A DNA stretch of 64,000 nt, taken from positions 4,621,001-4,685,000 of the forward strand of contig CM065181.1 of the NCBI GenBank assembly GCA_033026295.1, in the 5' to 3' direction. The position numbers and the translations under genes were made by a program. Source of the DNA: Channa striata (lineage: Eukaryota > Chordata > Actinopteri > Anabantiformes > Channidae). This document shows, piece by piece, positions 35,315 through 49,129 of this stretch. Each line of letters opens with the position of its first letter. The first letter of the stretch is position 1. The notes below the pieces were generated by a model, which saw nothing but the letters and a program-made list of their open reading frames with translations, had not been told where the DNA came from and ran no database searches.

Positions 35315-35560
35315 TGACTGTGGCGCATGTGGTAGTGCGGTCGTCCACCAATCCTACAGTTGTTGGTTTGATCCCTGGTTCCACTGGTCACATGTCAAAG
35401 TGTCCTTGAGCAAGACACTGAACCCTGCTAAGCTGCTCCTGTTGAGCATCAGCCAGCTGCATAGCAGCTCCCCCATCATTGTATGAATGTTTGAGAGTGT
35501 ATATGGGTAGATAAGTAAGTGCCAATAGGTAGAAAAGCACTATATAAGTGCAGACTGTTT
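35315..35560 (+). mobile_element. tRNA-like SINE family, copy 1
   Basis: The head GTGGCGCATGTGGTAGTGCG and the box-B-like GGTTTGATCCC suggest a tRNA-derived pol III promoter. The body reads CAAAGTGTCCTTGAGCAAGA and the tail AAAAGCACTATATAAGTGCA. Three more copies occur at 57143-57360, 61133-61277 and 61298-61565, so the family is defined within this window. The tRNA origin is inferred from the box motifs. Confidence 0.7.
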
Positions 35561-36094
35561 ATTGTGTTCACTGGAAACATAATGTGGCTGAAAATCAAGT
35601 TTGTGTATTAGAAATGGAACTTTATGAATAACATTTGAGGTCATGTCACTTGAAATTTGTTCTGCAGATTTTGCATGTGGGGGTTTTATTTTCATTGAAC
35701 AATAGACTCTTTTAATCTTTTGTTGTTGAATCTGTTTTATCTTTTTGTATTGTGCTGTGGTATGGACAACTTGGTCAAAGTGTTTAGCAAAATCACTAGA
35801 GTGACTTTAAAGCATTTCTGCAAAAAGGCTGAGGTATTCTGGCTTATCCAGATCACCCTCTGTTTGGAGAGTCTGAGTTATTTCTATCTGGTTGTTGTTT
35901 TAAGGTTCCCGTTTCAAGGACCAAAAGTATTAGACCTTTCTTTGCTTTATTGACTATAGGATTTTAGAACTGTTGTTAGAATATTTCTTAAGAGTATTCA
36001 ATTTATGTCTAAGACCTTTGGTGGCCGGTGTTACCTTGTTTCTGTGTGTTGTTGTGTGACTGATGTGTTTTTGTCATTGTTGTTGTTCACCTGG

Positions 36095-36150
36095 CTGTAA
36101 ATCAAATTTCGCCTTCCTGGGGACAATAAAGATTGATTGATTGATATGTG
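36095..36150 (+). mobile_element. LINE 3' end with ATTG-repeat tail
   Basis: CTTCCTGGGGACAATAAAG followed by GATTGATTGATTGAT is a typical 3' end of fish non-LTR elements (GGGACAATAAAG plus short tandem tail). No reverse-transcriptase coding sequence could be followed upstream, so the copy is severely 5' truncated. Confidence 0.6.
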
Positions 36151-39100
36151 GGCAATGTGGTTGACTCCAATAAAATACAACAAGCTTGTACCTTTACTTC
36201 TTAACACGTTTTATCGTGTTTGTTTAAAACCTACGCACAATCCTAAATGACAAATTGAGGTCTTACAGTATGCTAAAAGGAAGATTTTATGTTTTTTATA
36301 GGAATATGTAGGTATAAAGTTTTAATTAGTCAGGTACGCAGCCGTTGGCAGTTGATTTTTTTTTTTTTCTTTAGAGAGACACAGATGATTTGTCAGTTTC
36401 AATAGCAAGCCACATGTTCATATATAGTTTATTAATTTTCTTAAATACCTCAACAACACAGGCTTCCACAAGAATAAGTAAGTGTGGAAAAGTGTGGTTG
36501 TGAGCCCGGTGGAGGGACAGATGGGGGAGGATGGCCTGAATAGCTCCCTGGATTTTTGTGGCTTCGCTCGGGTGTCTGTGCCTGCAGGACAGCATAATAA
36601 GACATGGTCCACAAATTTGCTCATCTTTATTTATGCTCTCCCCATAATCTGTGAATATTTAGCTGTATATTTGCAGGTAAATAATTAGGCATCAAAGTCT
36701 AATTCAAAGTTAATTAGCAGATTAGTAGATAGAGGTCATCCTCAGAAGATTTCACTCGCCATACAGTTTCATTAAGGACGAAAAAAAGAAGCAACTGGGA
36801 TCCATCAATTCTAAACATGTAGCCTCCCTTGCTAATACAGTTAATTGGCAATTTGATTAAATTTCAGAATTGAATTGAGAAGTTGGCTATTCATCCTTTT
36901 AATTTTACAGAAATACAGTTTTCTCTCTCCACACTGTGAAGAAGAAGTCTATTAATAAAAGTAATGTGGTTCTGAGATAATTTTTAAAGCTACTGAGCCA
37001 TTTAATCACTAGCAGATGTGGATTCTCTGTAAAGATAGCAGAGACAAAAGATTTTACCTGGGATTACTTTCAAATGTCGTCTTTGGTAGCTGTATGATGT
37101 TTGTCTGGAACAGAGCACTTTGCATTTGTGGAATAAATGTTTACTAAAAGAATCGAATGGAGACACTGCCTCCAATGTCGATCATTTTTCAACATGAATC
37201 TTCAGTCCTGCAGGTGGTGGAGACGTCCAGTGGGGAGTCTGGCAAAGAGAGAAGGACTGACCACTTGCAAGAAGGAGAAATTATGGAAAGCTGTGTTGGC
37301 TTCATTGTACCCTCATGCTAACCTTTGCAGAGCAAAGCATCCTGCTGGACCTGCTGGCTGAGGTAGTTTTATGTGCATATTGTATGAGGCAGAAGCCACA
37401 TTACGTGCCGATGCAGGGGATGTGGACAACGCCTGTTGTGACTTCTTGTAGTTTCATTATCATTTCCAGCCTACAGTACTGTCGACGTGAGGTATTGCAG
37501 AGTCAGACAACAGGAGACTAGGAGAAAAAGAAATGCTGTAGTGAAGCCCTGTGAGGTGAATTAATGAGGAGTAGGTGATGAAAGGGTTATAGGGAATACA
37601 TGAACACAGGTAGCTCGGCAAAGAACAGTCAGGAGTCAGTTTTAATTGAAAGGAGGCCTCATCTCATTTGGGTTGAAGCGGTGCCCGCGGCTTTGATGTT
37701 GGGGTATCTAACTGTCAGAATTATATTTTAATGGAGACCAAGCAGGACAAAGAATGAATAACAGGAATGAAAGAGGACAGTTTGTTCAGGAGAGCTGGAG
37801 TTATGCAAGATTTTCAACAGACAGGAGATCAATGCATTTTTCATTATCCAACTGGGGGAGGATGTCAGAAACTTGTACTGCTGCAGAGCCACACTTCACT
37901 GAGGATGTTTGAGCACATGCAGGCTGGTACCTGTTGCTGCAAGTCAATACAGCGTTTTTAGGTGGTGCAGTTTTTTCACTATCATAAGGTTCTTTTTTGA
38001 CATATTCTATGCACAAGTAATGAATTACAGAATGATGGAGCAACACAAGAGTTAAATATTTTATATTTACTACTATTAATATTAGACAGTAGTGTACAAA
38101 ATACTTTTAGGAAGTTGTAGCATAAATAATGGCAAATGTTCAGACATGAAAAGGGGTTATGGAACTGCTTTCAGGGGAGACCTTCATAAAAATGACTGTA
38201 AACACTTTTTAAAGTCTATTTACTGTGAAATGTTTCTGTTTAAAACTATGAGCGAAAGGGCTGCCTTAAAATTTTATGTTATGTCAAAAATGCAGGCTGT
38301 TCTAGCAGAACCAACTTTTCTTGGGTATTTTAGATGCTGTTACACCATTGATTTAGTTTAATGGAGGTATTTGTTAATTTGTCCAGTTGCTTGTTAGAAT
38401 AGACAAATTTGCATCTTTGGTCTGTTGTTTAAAGCTGGTCTTGTTAATTTAAATTTTGGTAATTTACTCTTGTTTGTTCTGTAAACTTTAAAGCTTTCAA
38501 TAAACCATAGTGTAATTCTTCATTCATAACTAACCTTCTCCTGTTGGAGTCAATTTTGCTACAATTAGTACATATAGTGCACATCATTGTTAGATGCTGC
38601 AATAACGTCCCTAGACTGAAACATCATCATTAACATTATCTTAATAGCCTGAAAACATCTAAAAGAAATATCATGACTTATCTTTCAAGCTAATAAAAAC
38701 TAACCAGTTAAAAGTATTTGTTGCAAACAAATGCAAGTTATTTAAAAGTTGATTGAACTTTCAGAAGCTCATTCATTCAACTCAAGAACAACTATTTTTT
38801 AGGTTCTAGGTTCTAGGTTCATAAGTAAAAAAGAAATTATAAACTGTAAAATGTAAAATGTAAATATTTAGGTAAAGGTGCTTAAAAAAATATTAGATCC
38901 CACAAAAATCCAGCATGGTGATTTACAGTGTAAACATTGTACCTATGGAATATTTACATATAAAGTTCTAATATAAATTAGATTTTTTATATTAATGTGC
39001 AGAGCTTGGAACAGGGGCCTACAGTAAATTGTGCTCATTTACAATAGCTTGTGACTAGGAAGACTTGATGAACCACTACATTGCGACAGGGGTAGCTGAG

Positions 39101-40780
39101 TTTGCAAAGTAATCTCCATTGCATGTTTACTGCTGGCCAACTACTGTTGGCTGTGCAAGCTGCTACAAAATTAGCTCACACGCAAATGAGGTAGTAGGTT
39201 TGCTTCTTTGGGATTACATTTGGAAAAAAAAAAAAATATTTCAGCAGGAATTACACTTACAACTTATGGTATTGCAACCAAAAAACCACCATTATGAAAC
39301 AAAGGGCTCTAAAACTCTTGGCAAAGCAACTCAAACTGCAAGGTTCGATGGTTATTGCTCTTTCTATTACATATTTTCAATCCATGGAGATCTGATATCA
39401 ATAAAACCTTCCCAGAACCCAGAAAAGAGAGTTTTTATTGACATCATCCCAGTGAACATCTATGAGCAAGGTAGGAATGTGTTGATGGGGCCAGAGGAAG
39501 TAACAATGTGCATTTGAATGATGGCGTTCTTTCCAGAAATCAGCCTGATGTTCAAATAAAAAAACAGGGAGTGTAATAATTTAACTGTGGAATAGTATTT
39601 TTTAAAGAGCTGCATACTCTGATCTGCAATAATGAATCTTTCGCCCAGAGTTTTGTCTCACAGTATATTGTCTTTTGATTATATTTGTCTCAAAACTAAT
39701 AGTAAGTAGAGAAATAAAAATATTATGTATACCCATATGTTTTACTGATTGTTGATTAATTGCTGATGCTGACTTTGCAAAATGTGAAGGATACATGTTT
39801 GAAACGATGGTACTCATTATTACTGTAAGACTGTAAGCCTTTAGAACAGTGTAGAGCTTGCAGCCACACATTGGGAATCTGCGGAGGCTACTACTGAGGC
39901 AGCATAATTCAGATTTACTGAGGCTGCAACGTGATCTACTGCAATGGCCAAAATCAATCCACTGTGGGCGTAACTTTTCCCTCCTACAAGGGAATATTGC
40001 ACACTGATGAAGTGGTCTGAAATATGACTTACTTCTCTTTCCTTTTTTTCTGTACACACACGCAAACACATGGACACTGACTGTCACTGCAGAGAAGAAA
40101 TTTAGCAAGCACCAAAGTTAACACAGTTCACTATTCAAACAGCACCTGTTCAGTAATGATAGATCAACACAGCGAGGAGAATGAGAGAGCAGCTTTAATT
40201 GGATGTTTACATGAGGAATAACTTCAACCATATGGATTAGATTATTGGACCATATGCAGTTCGGCACATCATCTGGGTGCCTTAGTTGCTTAAGTAACAC
40301 GTAGCTCTCAAAAAACGCAAGAAGTCCTGCAGAAAAGAAATTAAAGCAGCTTCAAATCCCTTAAAATCTACCACTTGTCTTAAAAAAAAAACGTAGAAGT
40401 AAAATGAAAAATGAGGGAAGTAAAACACATATTGTTAAATACATGGCAAAAGCTGCCAGATACTTTCCTGAAGACCTTTGACAACCTAAAACTCCGGGTT
40501 ATTACACTTTTAAAGTAACTATTTATTAAAAAACATTGGGTGTGTATGTTATATATTGCAGCTAGTTTTAAATAACATTACATTTAAATAATCAAATTGA
40601 TATAAATAATGAATTGCATTTTTCATTTACTTACTCACAGTGTTTTAAATGAAGAGAGTTGGAGAAAACAGTCAATAAATAAACACATTTACAGTTTTTT
40701 AATTATTGTCCAATTATTTATTATATGGGAGAGTTAGACTTAGATTTTCTTAATTGGTGTTGAAATGCTGGACACACTAG
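36151..40780. other. Gene-free stretch
   Basis: Several short frames open on both strands match nothing. A triplicated GGTTCTA unit lies near 38803-38820. The part 36370-37700 contains GC-richer unique sequence, which may include regulatory DNA, but no motif set is strong enough to call. Confidence 0.5.
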
Positions 40781-40890
40781 TTTAGCCACAGTATGTGGAT
40801 GACACCTACATGATACAGATCAGTACCTGCAGCCTGACCCCCAACACCAACTGCAACACAAACTAGGACCCTGATGGTCCCGACATCCCC
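40781..40890 (+). pseudogene. Possible reverse-transcriptase scrap (QYVDDT)
   Basis: A short frame reads QYVDDTYMIQISTCSLTPN before a TAG. YVDDT resembles the catalytic motif of reverse transcriptases of retroelements. No further conserved block was found on either side, so chance is a real alternative. Confidence 0.25.
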
Positions 40891-41639
40891 ACCTCCACAG
40901 AAGCCAAAAAGACCAAAGACAGAAATCTTTGGGGATGCTCTCAAGACTTGCAGATATTAAAAATAGTTGTGAACAACATGGTGTCCAGATCTAACACGAG
41001 GACAACAACCAGAGTCGCTGCTGTTTATAGTTTGTGTTCCGCTCTCCTTCCTCCCATGAACGCAGAGAACATGCAGCGCTACGTGCTTGTCGCCCCTGAT
41101 CTTTGTGCCGTGTTCTGGCACCACATTTAAAACAAAGCTATCGTGACCCACAATATGGTGAAGAAGTTTGTCTTCATCAGCGCCATTCATTGACATTGGC
41201 TCGGCATGTCACGGCCCTAAGAACCTTCACTAACACGTTGCATGTTGTAGCTTTAACTTTGCCAACAAACACTGCATGACAAAGACATTTCATTACACTA
41301 ATACAGCACCGTGTGAGTGAAGCTGAGCCACACTCACACTAATGGTCCGTTTGAGTAGCTCAAACTAACATGTCCACATGTATTGTTGCTTTAACATTAC
41401 AGCCACTTTATTATCCATTGTACAAACTGCAGAAATAACATTTCATTAAAATGAAAATTCTGTAAAACTTAATTAAGTGGAATCATTAAACAAGATTACT
41501 TTTTCTGGTTCATTCATCTGCAAAGTCAATGGGAAGCCGTGCAGTATGGAGCAGCATTTAAAAAGACAACTATACCGTAGATGTGTTTATTTGATTTTAT
41601 TATGCTTTGGTTCAACAGGTAGAGACTACGGCTGTTATG

Positions 41640-42180
41640 ATGGTCTGAGCTGTAAACAAAAATCCTATTAGGTCATGATAAATGATTGTCTTTCTGTGAA
41701 AAAACATCTTTCCCCCGTGTGCCTCTTAATTATGTTCCTTAGCCCCGGTGAATTTAAAGAGGTAAATAATGATATGATTTTTTTTATCACGATTCATCAA
41801 CTTTGCCTTTCGCTGCCATTTGAGCTGGAGAGTGCCCCGAGTCATCATCTCTCATTAAGTAATGAATAGTGATTGGTATGAAATTACTTCACCCCACTCT
41901 GCTGCCTGTCCATTAGTCCATTAATCAACAGCATATGACTGCCAGGCTGCACAAAATCCTCTTGCAAACAAATCACCCTTGCCCTCTATCCTTCCCTTCC
42001 CCTAAAATACAATTCCTCATTTGCATAATGAGGGCCAAAGGAGGGCAATGTTTGCTCATAATCAAAATGCATTTATTCACAGGAAGCTATCCTGTTGCAC
42101 CCACTTAATTCACACCTGCTCTCTTCTGTAATCAAAGCCAGGGTTCAGGTGGAAGCACAGGCCCTGTAATGTGTTCTCAT
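41640..42180. promoter_or_regulatory. Unique-looking island with POU octamer palindrome
   Basis: It holds CCTCATTTGCATAATGAGG at 42015-42033, a perfect 7-base inverted repeat around the POU octamer ATTTGCAT, plus homeodomain-type words (CTTAATTATG, CATTAAGTAATGAA, CCATTAATC). No repeat signature or coding exon was seen. It is regulatory by inference only. Confidence 0.3.
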
Positions 42181-42189
42181 AGGACCCTG

Positions 42190-45100
42190 AGTCTGCAACC
42201 TGACAAAAGAAAGATGTTTGTGATTCAGAAACCCTCACAAGCTTGGAAAAGTACAGAACATTGAGGAATGTCGGACTTGGCCGATACAGCAGAACCAGGA
42301 AGAGCCCTCAAAGTCCTGCTCTTGTCTGAACATTTATCAGATGGCCCATCATAATGCTGCATTCAGGTAACTGCGGACGTTTAATGTGAGAGCCGGGAAT
42401 GACTGAGCCACCAAGCAACATCCAAGAGCTGGTTTTTGCAATACCAGTTTTTAACTAGACACACTGGTATATTTAGCAAATACAAACACTTTAGCAAAAT
42501 GGGAACTCATGGAAAGTCCCAACGTCCTGGTCCAAATAGACCATTAATGCATAAAGTGTTGAAAGGAGACTGCAAGATTGTGCCTACAATGGGCGGTTTA
42601 ACAGTGCAATAATTTCCCTCAACAATACGGAGATGCTCCAAACATTACCTGTTCCACCCACCACCCTTCTCAGTGTTTGTTTATCGAGTAAACCAGTGCA
42701 ACTATCTTGTCATTGTTCTGTAAAATAGACCCCATTTAATCAGCTTGACCACCTCCACTACACTTGCCATCCCTCCCCCTGTTCTCCTCCCTTGATCAAT
42801 CTAGCTTTTTCTCTTCTGTCCACACTCTAACCTATAGACATCCCCAGTTCATAAGGGAATTAAAATCTTCTGTGTTGGATTCAATTTCATTTATTCTTGT
42901 TACATTACATGTCTGACTTTTCTTTTTGTTGTTGTGTTTTTCAGTGTGGAAGAGGGAAAAAAGAGAAATACACCCACCTGATCCACAACAGGAATTGTCT
43001 GAATTTAAATTCAGGGGTTTGAATTACAGTATTTAGACTGCCATGAGGCACTGTGTTTTTTTGTATGACTTTAGGCAGATTTAATTTTATTCAGGTCTCA
43101 CCCTGTAAATTTGCTTTTATTTGAGTTTTTCACTCAGTTGTATGTTCCTGTGTGTTTTGTTACGCACATGTGCAGTTGCAGAAAGTCCATTAGAAACCTA
43201 GTTACTTAGTGTACATGACAAAGAAACCGTTCTTTCTGATTTCAGAAACCAGCTTCCCTGTTTTCATGATCGTTAAATCAGCTGTCGAGAGAAAACTAGT
43301 TTCCCACAACTCATTTCAGCAATCCTCAACTTCTCTGTTAGTCCTCATTCAGCCCCCAAAACACTCAAAACAGATGTTGCCCACAAAACCAAAAACATGT
43401 CCCCACAAACCTGTTAGCAATCCACTGTTAATCTCCCCTTTCTGTTGAAAATACAGGAATATAAAGCACAACATAATATAATGTTTAAAAACACTTTACA
43501 ACTTGTATTGGTGCATAACAAAAAACAATATAAATTAAAACTTTCATTTTATTTATTGTCATTGGGTAAGAGGGGAGACACACCTTGGACAGGTCTCCAT
43601 TTTATCTCTGCTGTTCCCAATCAAAACCTGGTTTCTGTGTTGTTCAATATGTTTGATGTTGGCACGTGTTAAGGAGTCAGATTCCACTTCATTGTTTTTG
43701 TCATCATATTACCTTCTACTCAAATTAATAGGTCTTTTATTTAATTAAATTTAATTCAATTTCAATTTCAACTCAGTGGAAACTTCCATGATATTGCTAC
43801 ACATTGATTTATTATTATGTAAATGTTTGTACATTTTAAGTACATTCAAAGTCTAACTTTTTTTTATCATTATAGAGTAAAAGTAAAAAGAGTGAACATG
43901 GCTTTCTAATTATCTCTTTGATTCACTACACAGTGGTCAGAGCAAGTCTTGTTCATTATCAGCTGAGCTTCGACGTGATTGTCTGGTGAAAATTATAAAT
44001 GTGAATATGCTTTGACCTAACAAGGATGCCTTGTTAAGCAGCATCATTCTATATGATGAAATGAGAAAAAGCACCCTTATCCATCTCTGTCAGAAAAACA
44101 AGCTGCGTAATAGGAGGGATAAGGTCACCATCAAATGTCAAACATGTTTACCCTCCAGAGACAGACAGATTGGCCAGAATTCATCATAAACACAACAGGT
44201 TTCCATTAATGAAACATTTTCTGCTGTGCTGGTTTAAATATGTGAAAAGACAATAAAAGACAGAAGACAGCGGGAGAGTCCTGTACTGGATTTCCCAGCT
44301 AAACGCTACACAACATTTGGGCATCTTTTCGTGAATGACGACACATTGTGAGTTCAACGGCATGTTTAAGCAGCAGTGTGTGTGTGTTTGTTAATAGAAA
44401 AAGTTGAGAAAATAGAATTGATTGTGACCCACTTTGCTGTTATCCAATAAAAATTGGGGAACGTTGAGCAGTTAAGTAAGATGGATTCCTCTGGTGCTCC
44501 TCTTACAGTACATCATGTGACAACAATCCTCGACAGCACTTACAATCCATCTGCTGTACATGGCAATAATGAGAATGAAATTAGTCTGAAACACATTTTG
44601 ACTGAGAAACATTCATGTTGTGGTGACCTAAGAGTTTTTTGTCACTATGAAATTCCTGTGCTTCATTATATGTGTTTTTTTTAATTTTATTTTAAAGTGC
44701 CACTGATACTGGGATGATTTATTATTCTCTACAAGGCCCAACTGTTGGAGATCAATACAACAGGAGTAAGGGGTGCAGTCTGTCATCATTTTAATGAAAT
44801 ATAGATTTGGGACTATTAAATAGCTTGCTGCTACAGGTAAAATTGCTCACTTTTACACTGCTAAACAAAGCCATCCATTCAACTGTAGAGAAATCGATAG
44901 CAGGCTGTGACCAATATGTACCTTTCAAATGTGGGTACAGTTACATTGAACAGTAGCTAATAAATCAAAGCAAATGGTGCCGCATCTTTTACAGTCATTG
45001 TATCAATATAAACCTCTGTGGCTCTCAGCAGAGTCTCCAGCAGAGTCTTTCATCATGCATCACAGCTGAAACCAAACAGAGAAATACATCCATAAATATA

Positions 45101-47855
45101 TTATATTATATTATAAAGTCCCTATTCTCACTATTGTGGCTGCAATTATGTGCTGGCCTATCATGTAATGTATTTAGCTTTTTAGTAAGGTGGTCAAGGG
45201 GAAGTGTGATCACACCCATATTAACAACTAAACTCAAATATTTTTGACATTATATAATACACTCAAGTCTATTATATAGACATAAACTACTTTTTGATTG
45301 ATTACCCCACAGGGCATGTTTGTCAGTGGCATGAAGCTGTGGCCATGAACCAAATCCATGTATGTTGACTTGTGCCTCCCATGTAGTGACAACACTAATA
45401 CTGTATATCAAAGAGGCCATATGGTGCTTTCTTTGATCTGTAATAACATATTGATCTGTGTAATATATACGCTTCTGTAAAATTGGGGGTCAGAGGGCCA
45501 TTTTGATGTCATTGTAAGAGGTGACATGTTGTCCACCTTGGTTGTCTGGTGCCAGCACAATGCAACTTCATCAGACATCTGCTGACATGAGAGTGCTCTT
45601 GTAAGTAATGCTTCTGTGACTTGTATGATTTTAAATACCTGCTCAGCAGCAATCACCAGGACCTTACAGGCAGATAAACAACATGCAGACAGTTAATGTC
45701 CCACAGAGTTATTATCTCCTGCAGAAAGAGCACCCACATAAATCAAAACCCCCAGGGACAGTTCAGGTGGTAAAACTATGGTCTAGAATTAAACCTAAAC
45801 GCGTAGAGGACTAAGTTCCTCAAAGCCTGCTGGTCACTGGGAAAGCTCCCTTTGGTGGGAACAGTCTTCGGGGTATAGACACACTTACTGTGTGGGTAAT
45901 CTACTCACTGCAGTCAACTCACAGCAATCAACTTTGGTTTGTAATACCCATTTTAATTTGCCAGTGAACTAACATATGTATTTGGAGTCTAGATATTGTG
46001 CAGATTTTCCCAACCAGCTCCCTAGTATGAAGTCCAGACAATATCCAACAGACCACGTGTGTGAATAGAACAGGTATTTATCCAGAGAATTCACACTGAG
46101 GGGGCATGTTGATGACATCTATATCCTGCAATTGCTAGAAAGAAACTCAAACACCGGATGTTGAAGAACAAGTTGTGGACTTCTGACAGTAAGGACAGAC
46201 ACTTTTAAACTGATTATTTCCTGGTGTGTAATGTTTGTAAAAGCAACTTTGGAGAATGTCCCAAAAATTATGTTGCAGATATTCTTCAAAGTTCATGAAA
46301 GAGGCTCCTGGCTCCAAGAGTGAATTTAGAATTGGCTGTTTTAGTTTACAGTGAATTTTAAGTTTGATGATTAAATGTTTGTCATAAAAAAACACCCTGT
46401 AGTTGTGCTTTGATTTTTATAAAATAACATATTTTCTAAAACATTCATCTTTTAAACTGATGATTTAGCCAGGAGAGTTTCATGCCCATAATGGAAGATA
46501 TTCAGATGCCAGTCAACTAACCTGTCCATTCTGAAACTTTGGCAGAAACTTTGTTTTCTGCCAAATTTTCTTCAGATAATTTAGACATTTTATAATTTCA
46601 GCTATTTTGTCAACACTTTAGTAACAAAAGATTGCACAACTAGTCAGTAATTCACAACACACCTCATTTTGTTTGAGGTCTAAAATTAAGTTTTATATTT
46701 TGGTACGGTTTAAAATGAGAATCAATTTGGTTCAATTCCGGAAATTGAACCAACAGTGGAAATTGTGTCAATATTGTCATACCTATGCTGGACATAGGTA
46801 AGTTTTCTGTCCTTTTTCACCTATGATTGTCACCATTATACACCTTTGTTGTCTAATGTGCTATTTAGCATGAATTGCATAGATAAAGTTCGACGAGTTG
46901 AGATGTTATACTGTCTATTTGAAAAACTTATCAATTTGTAATTTAAACATATGATAAGAAATGTTTTGCTACTGGCAAAAGGCATTGTATTGTTAGTGAA
47001 TTTTAGCTCCCAACACTGGATGTCAATCAGCTGATACTCTGCGAGGCACTAGTCAGTCAGGTCAAGTCCAACCTATTCATCTAGGGCTTTTAAGCAAAGC
47101 CATCTGGCATAAATGGACTCAAAACATCAAATAAAAATGAAAACAGGAGAGAGAACAAATCACAGTTGTAAGGTATCTGCAATTTAAGATGTGCATGAAT
47201 GGGACAGCAGGACTCAGTGACAGGTTTTTATACTAATAATGATGCATTGCATTGTGAGAGCAAGTCCTAATTATTAATAATAGGCTGCTCAATGTACATA
47301 GAGTGCACTTGATGCATGCGGTGTTAATGCGTTTCAAACAAGTTGAGATCTGTCATCTAGACACATTCTAATTTAACCCAGTGTGATAGGTTTGTTTTGG
47401 GATTGAAGCACTGCATTTAGACAGAAAGATCAGAAGAGGAAGGCTCTTTGTATCAAGTGGTGCTCCTCGTACAAGAGGTCCCTGTCTTTGAAAGCTGTGC
47501 TAATGGCCACTTTTAAGGCAGCCTAAGTGACCCTTAAAAGTGTGGGTGATGTTAAAGTGGAATAAATGGTTCCATAAAAGCTGGCTAGGATGTTTTGTTG
47601 TCCTCCTTGAAAAATATCTCTGGGAAACATGTAGTTTTCCTTTGTCACTTCTGTCAGAAAGATACAAGAGCACGACACCATACTTTATATCAAGGCTTTC
47701 AAATAACCAATATCCAACTTATGACTTGGAGATATCAATTTGAGCTTGGCTGAACTGAATCTCCTTTCCATTTTGCATAAAATGACAACCATCTGGGGAA
47801 GCATTGGAAAATTGCCTCACACTGAATATGATGAAGAGATGAGTCTACTGTCAGT
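42190..47855. other. Gene-free stretch
   Basis: AT-rich sequence with short unrecognised frames on both strands. A near-palindrome lies at 46730-46752 (GGTTCAATTCC then GGAAATTGAACC). No transposon or exon was supported. Confidence 0.5.
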
Positions 47856-47859
47856 TGTA

Positions 47860-48010
47860 ATAAGGTGGCTGCTTTAAATGCATTGGCACCATTGCGGCGC
47901 ATAATTACAGCGGCAGGGGGATGCCATGTCTCTGATCTGTATCATGTAATACATCCGGGCTTAGAGTCTTTTCATAAGTGATGTACCTCATTTTAGATGC
48001 TCTATTATCA
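47860..48010. promoter_or_regulatory. Possible regulatory island
   Basis: Unique-looking sequence with CATAATTACAGCGG, GCACCATTGCGGCGC and ATTAGTATC-like words, in a compact block with more CpG than its flanks. Inference only. Confidence 0.2.
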
Positions 48011-48664
48011 TATTAGTATCTCTCCATCAAACAAATGTGCTGTCAATAGCTAGACAAAGGGAACACAATGATGGCTGAACTCATGGAGCTGCGTGAAGAT
48101 AAATGTCAGAATGAATCGCAGTATTGTAGAAATCAGGCATCAGCATTAACCTCAAAGTGTTGCTGAGGCTAAGTGAACCTGAACCTGACAAGGCACAGCT
48201 GAAAATGTGGAGCTGAACCTGAAAAGCTGATTCACTAATATTGCACAAAGACTACAGTACAGATCAGAAATTGTCTCAACAAACTTCCACATATGTTCAG
48301 TATCTCACTATATCATCACAAGGTAATATAGGCTTATATGTATCTATAGAACAGAGCTATTAATTTTATTTACAAGTGAATGTACAAGTTTCACACATGC
48401 CCAAGTTCTGGATAAAATTATTTTTTTTATGGAAAGCATTAGTGTAATATAGCAATGTTTTAAGAAGCTTAAACCCATATTAATAGAATAAAAAAAACGC
48501 ATTAAGACAAATACTGTCCGATTACTTTAAGGGAATTTAATAAAGACTTATTTTATAATGTGTATTTTTGGAGCAAAATGGCAGTTATCACTATACTGAC
48601 AAGTAGGATTTAAGTGAATCGTTTTCAGACAATGCTGTCTTCTCTTACAGTCTAATTTTACAGT

Positions 48665-48875
48665 TGGATGCATGAGAGATCACAGTCACCTTGACCTTTG
48701 ACAATCAAAATCTAATCAGGTCATTCTCGCCTCCAAGTGGACATTTGTGCCAAATTTGAAAAAAAAATCCCTTGAGGCATTTCTGAGATATGGTGACCAC
48801 AAGAATGAGACAAATGGATGTGTGGACAACCCAAAACATAATAGCTCTGGCAATGGAGTTTGTCAGTGGGAAGGC
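48665..48875 (+). repeat. Dispersed teleost repeat (CACCTTGACCTTTGAC family)
   Basis: It reads GTCACCTTGACCTTTGAC, AAAATCTAATCAGGTCATTC, GTGCCAAATTTGAA, TTCTGAGATATGGTGACCAC and GGACAACCCAAAACATAATA in that order. I know this arrangement as a very common non-coding repeat across bony fishes. The copy is nearly complete but diverged. Confidence 0.75.
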
Positions 48876-49129
48876 ATAGGAAGACTTAATAAAAACTAAA
48901 GTTTGAGTACATTTAGTCAAAGTTCATTTGCTGTAAATAAAGGCAATAGACCTAATTTGGATTTAAAAATGGTCGGCATAAAATAGATAATTCTATATTT
49001 AAGCAGCATTGAAGCTAAATGCAGCATCACTGCCATTAGCTTTGGCTCCAGTCTGTAATATCAGGAACTCTCTGAATCTAGGACCAAAATCATTTATGAT
49101 TTATGACCAAGCAGTAGCATGTTGAAGTT

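Noticed and set aside
35315..35400. A functional tRNA gene
   Set aside because: Box-like motifs are present but the cloverleaf is not complete, and the sequence continues into a SINE body and tail found in three other copies.
39119..39517. A 132-codon + strand frame
   Set aside because: It has no recognisable domain, contains a run of Lys from an A tract and sits in AT-rich DNA; probably chance.
39602..40108. A 168-codon minus-strand frame
   Set aside because: No family motif, and an alternative frame overlaps it; composition does not suggest coding.
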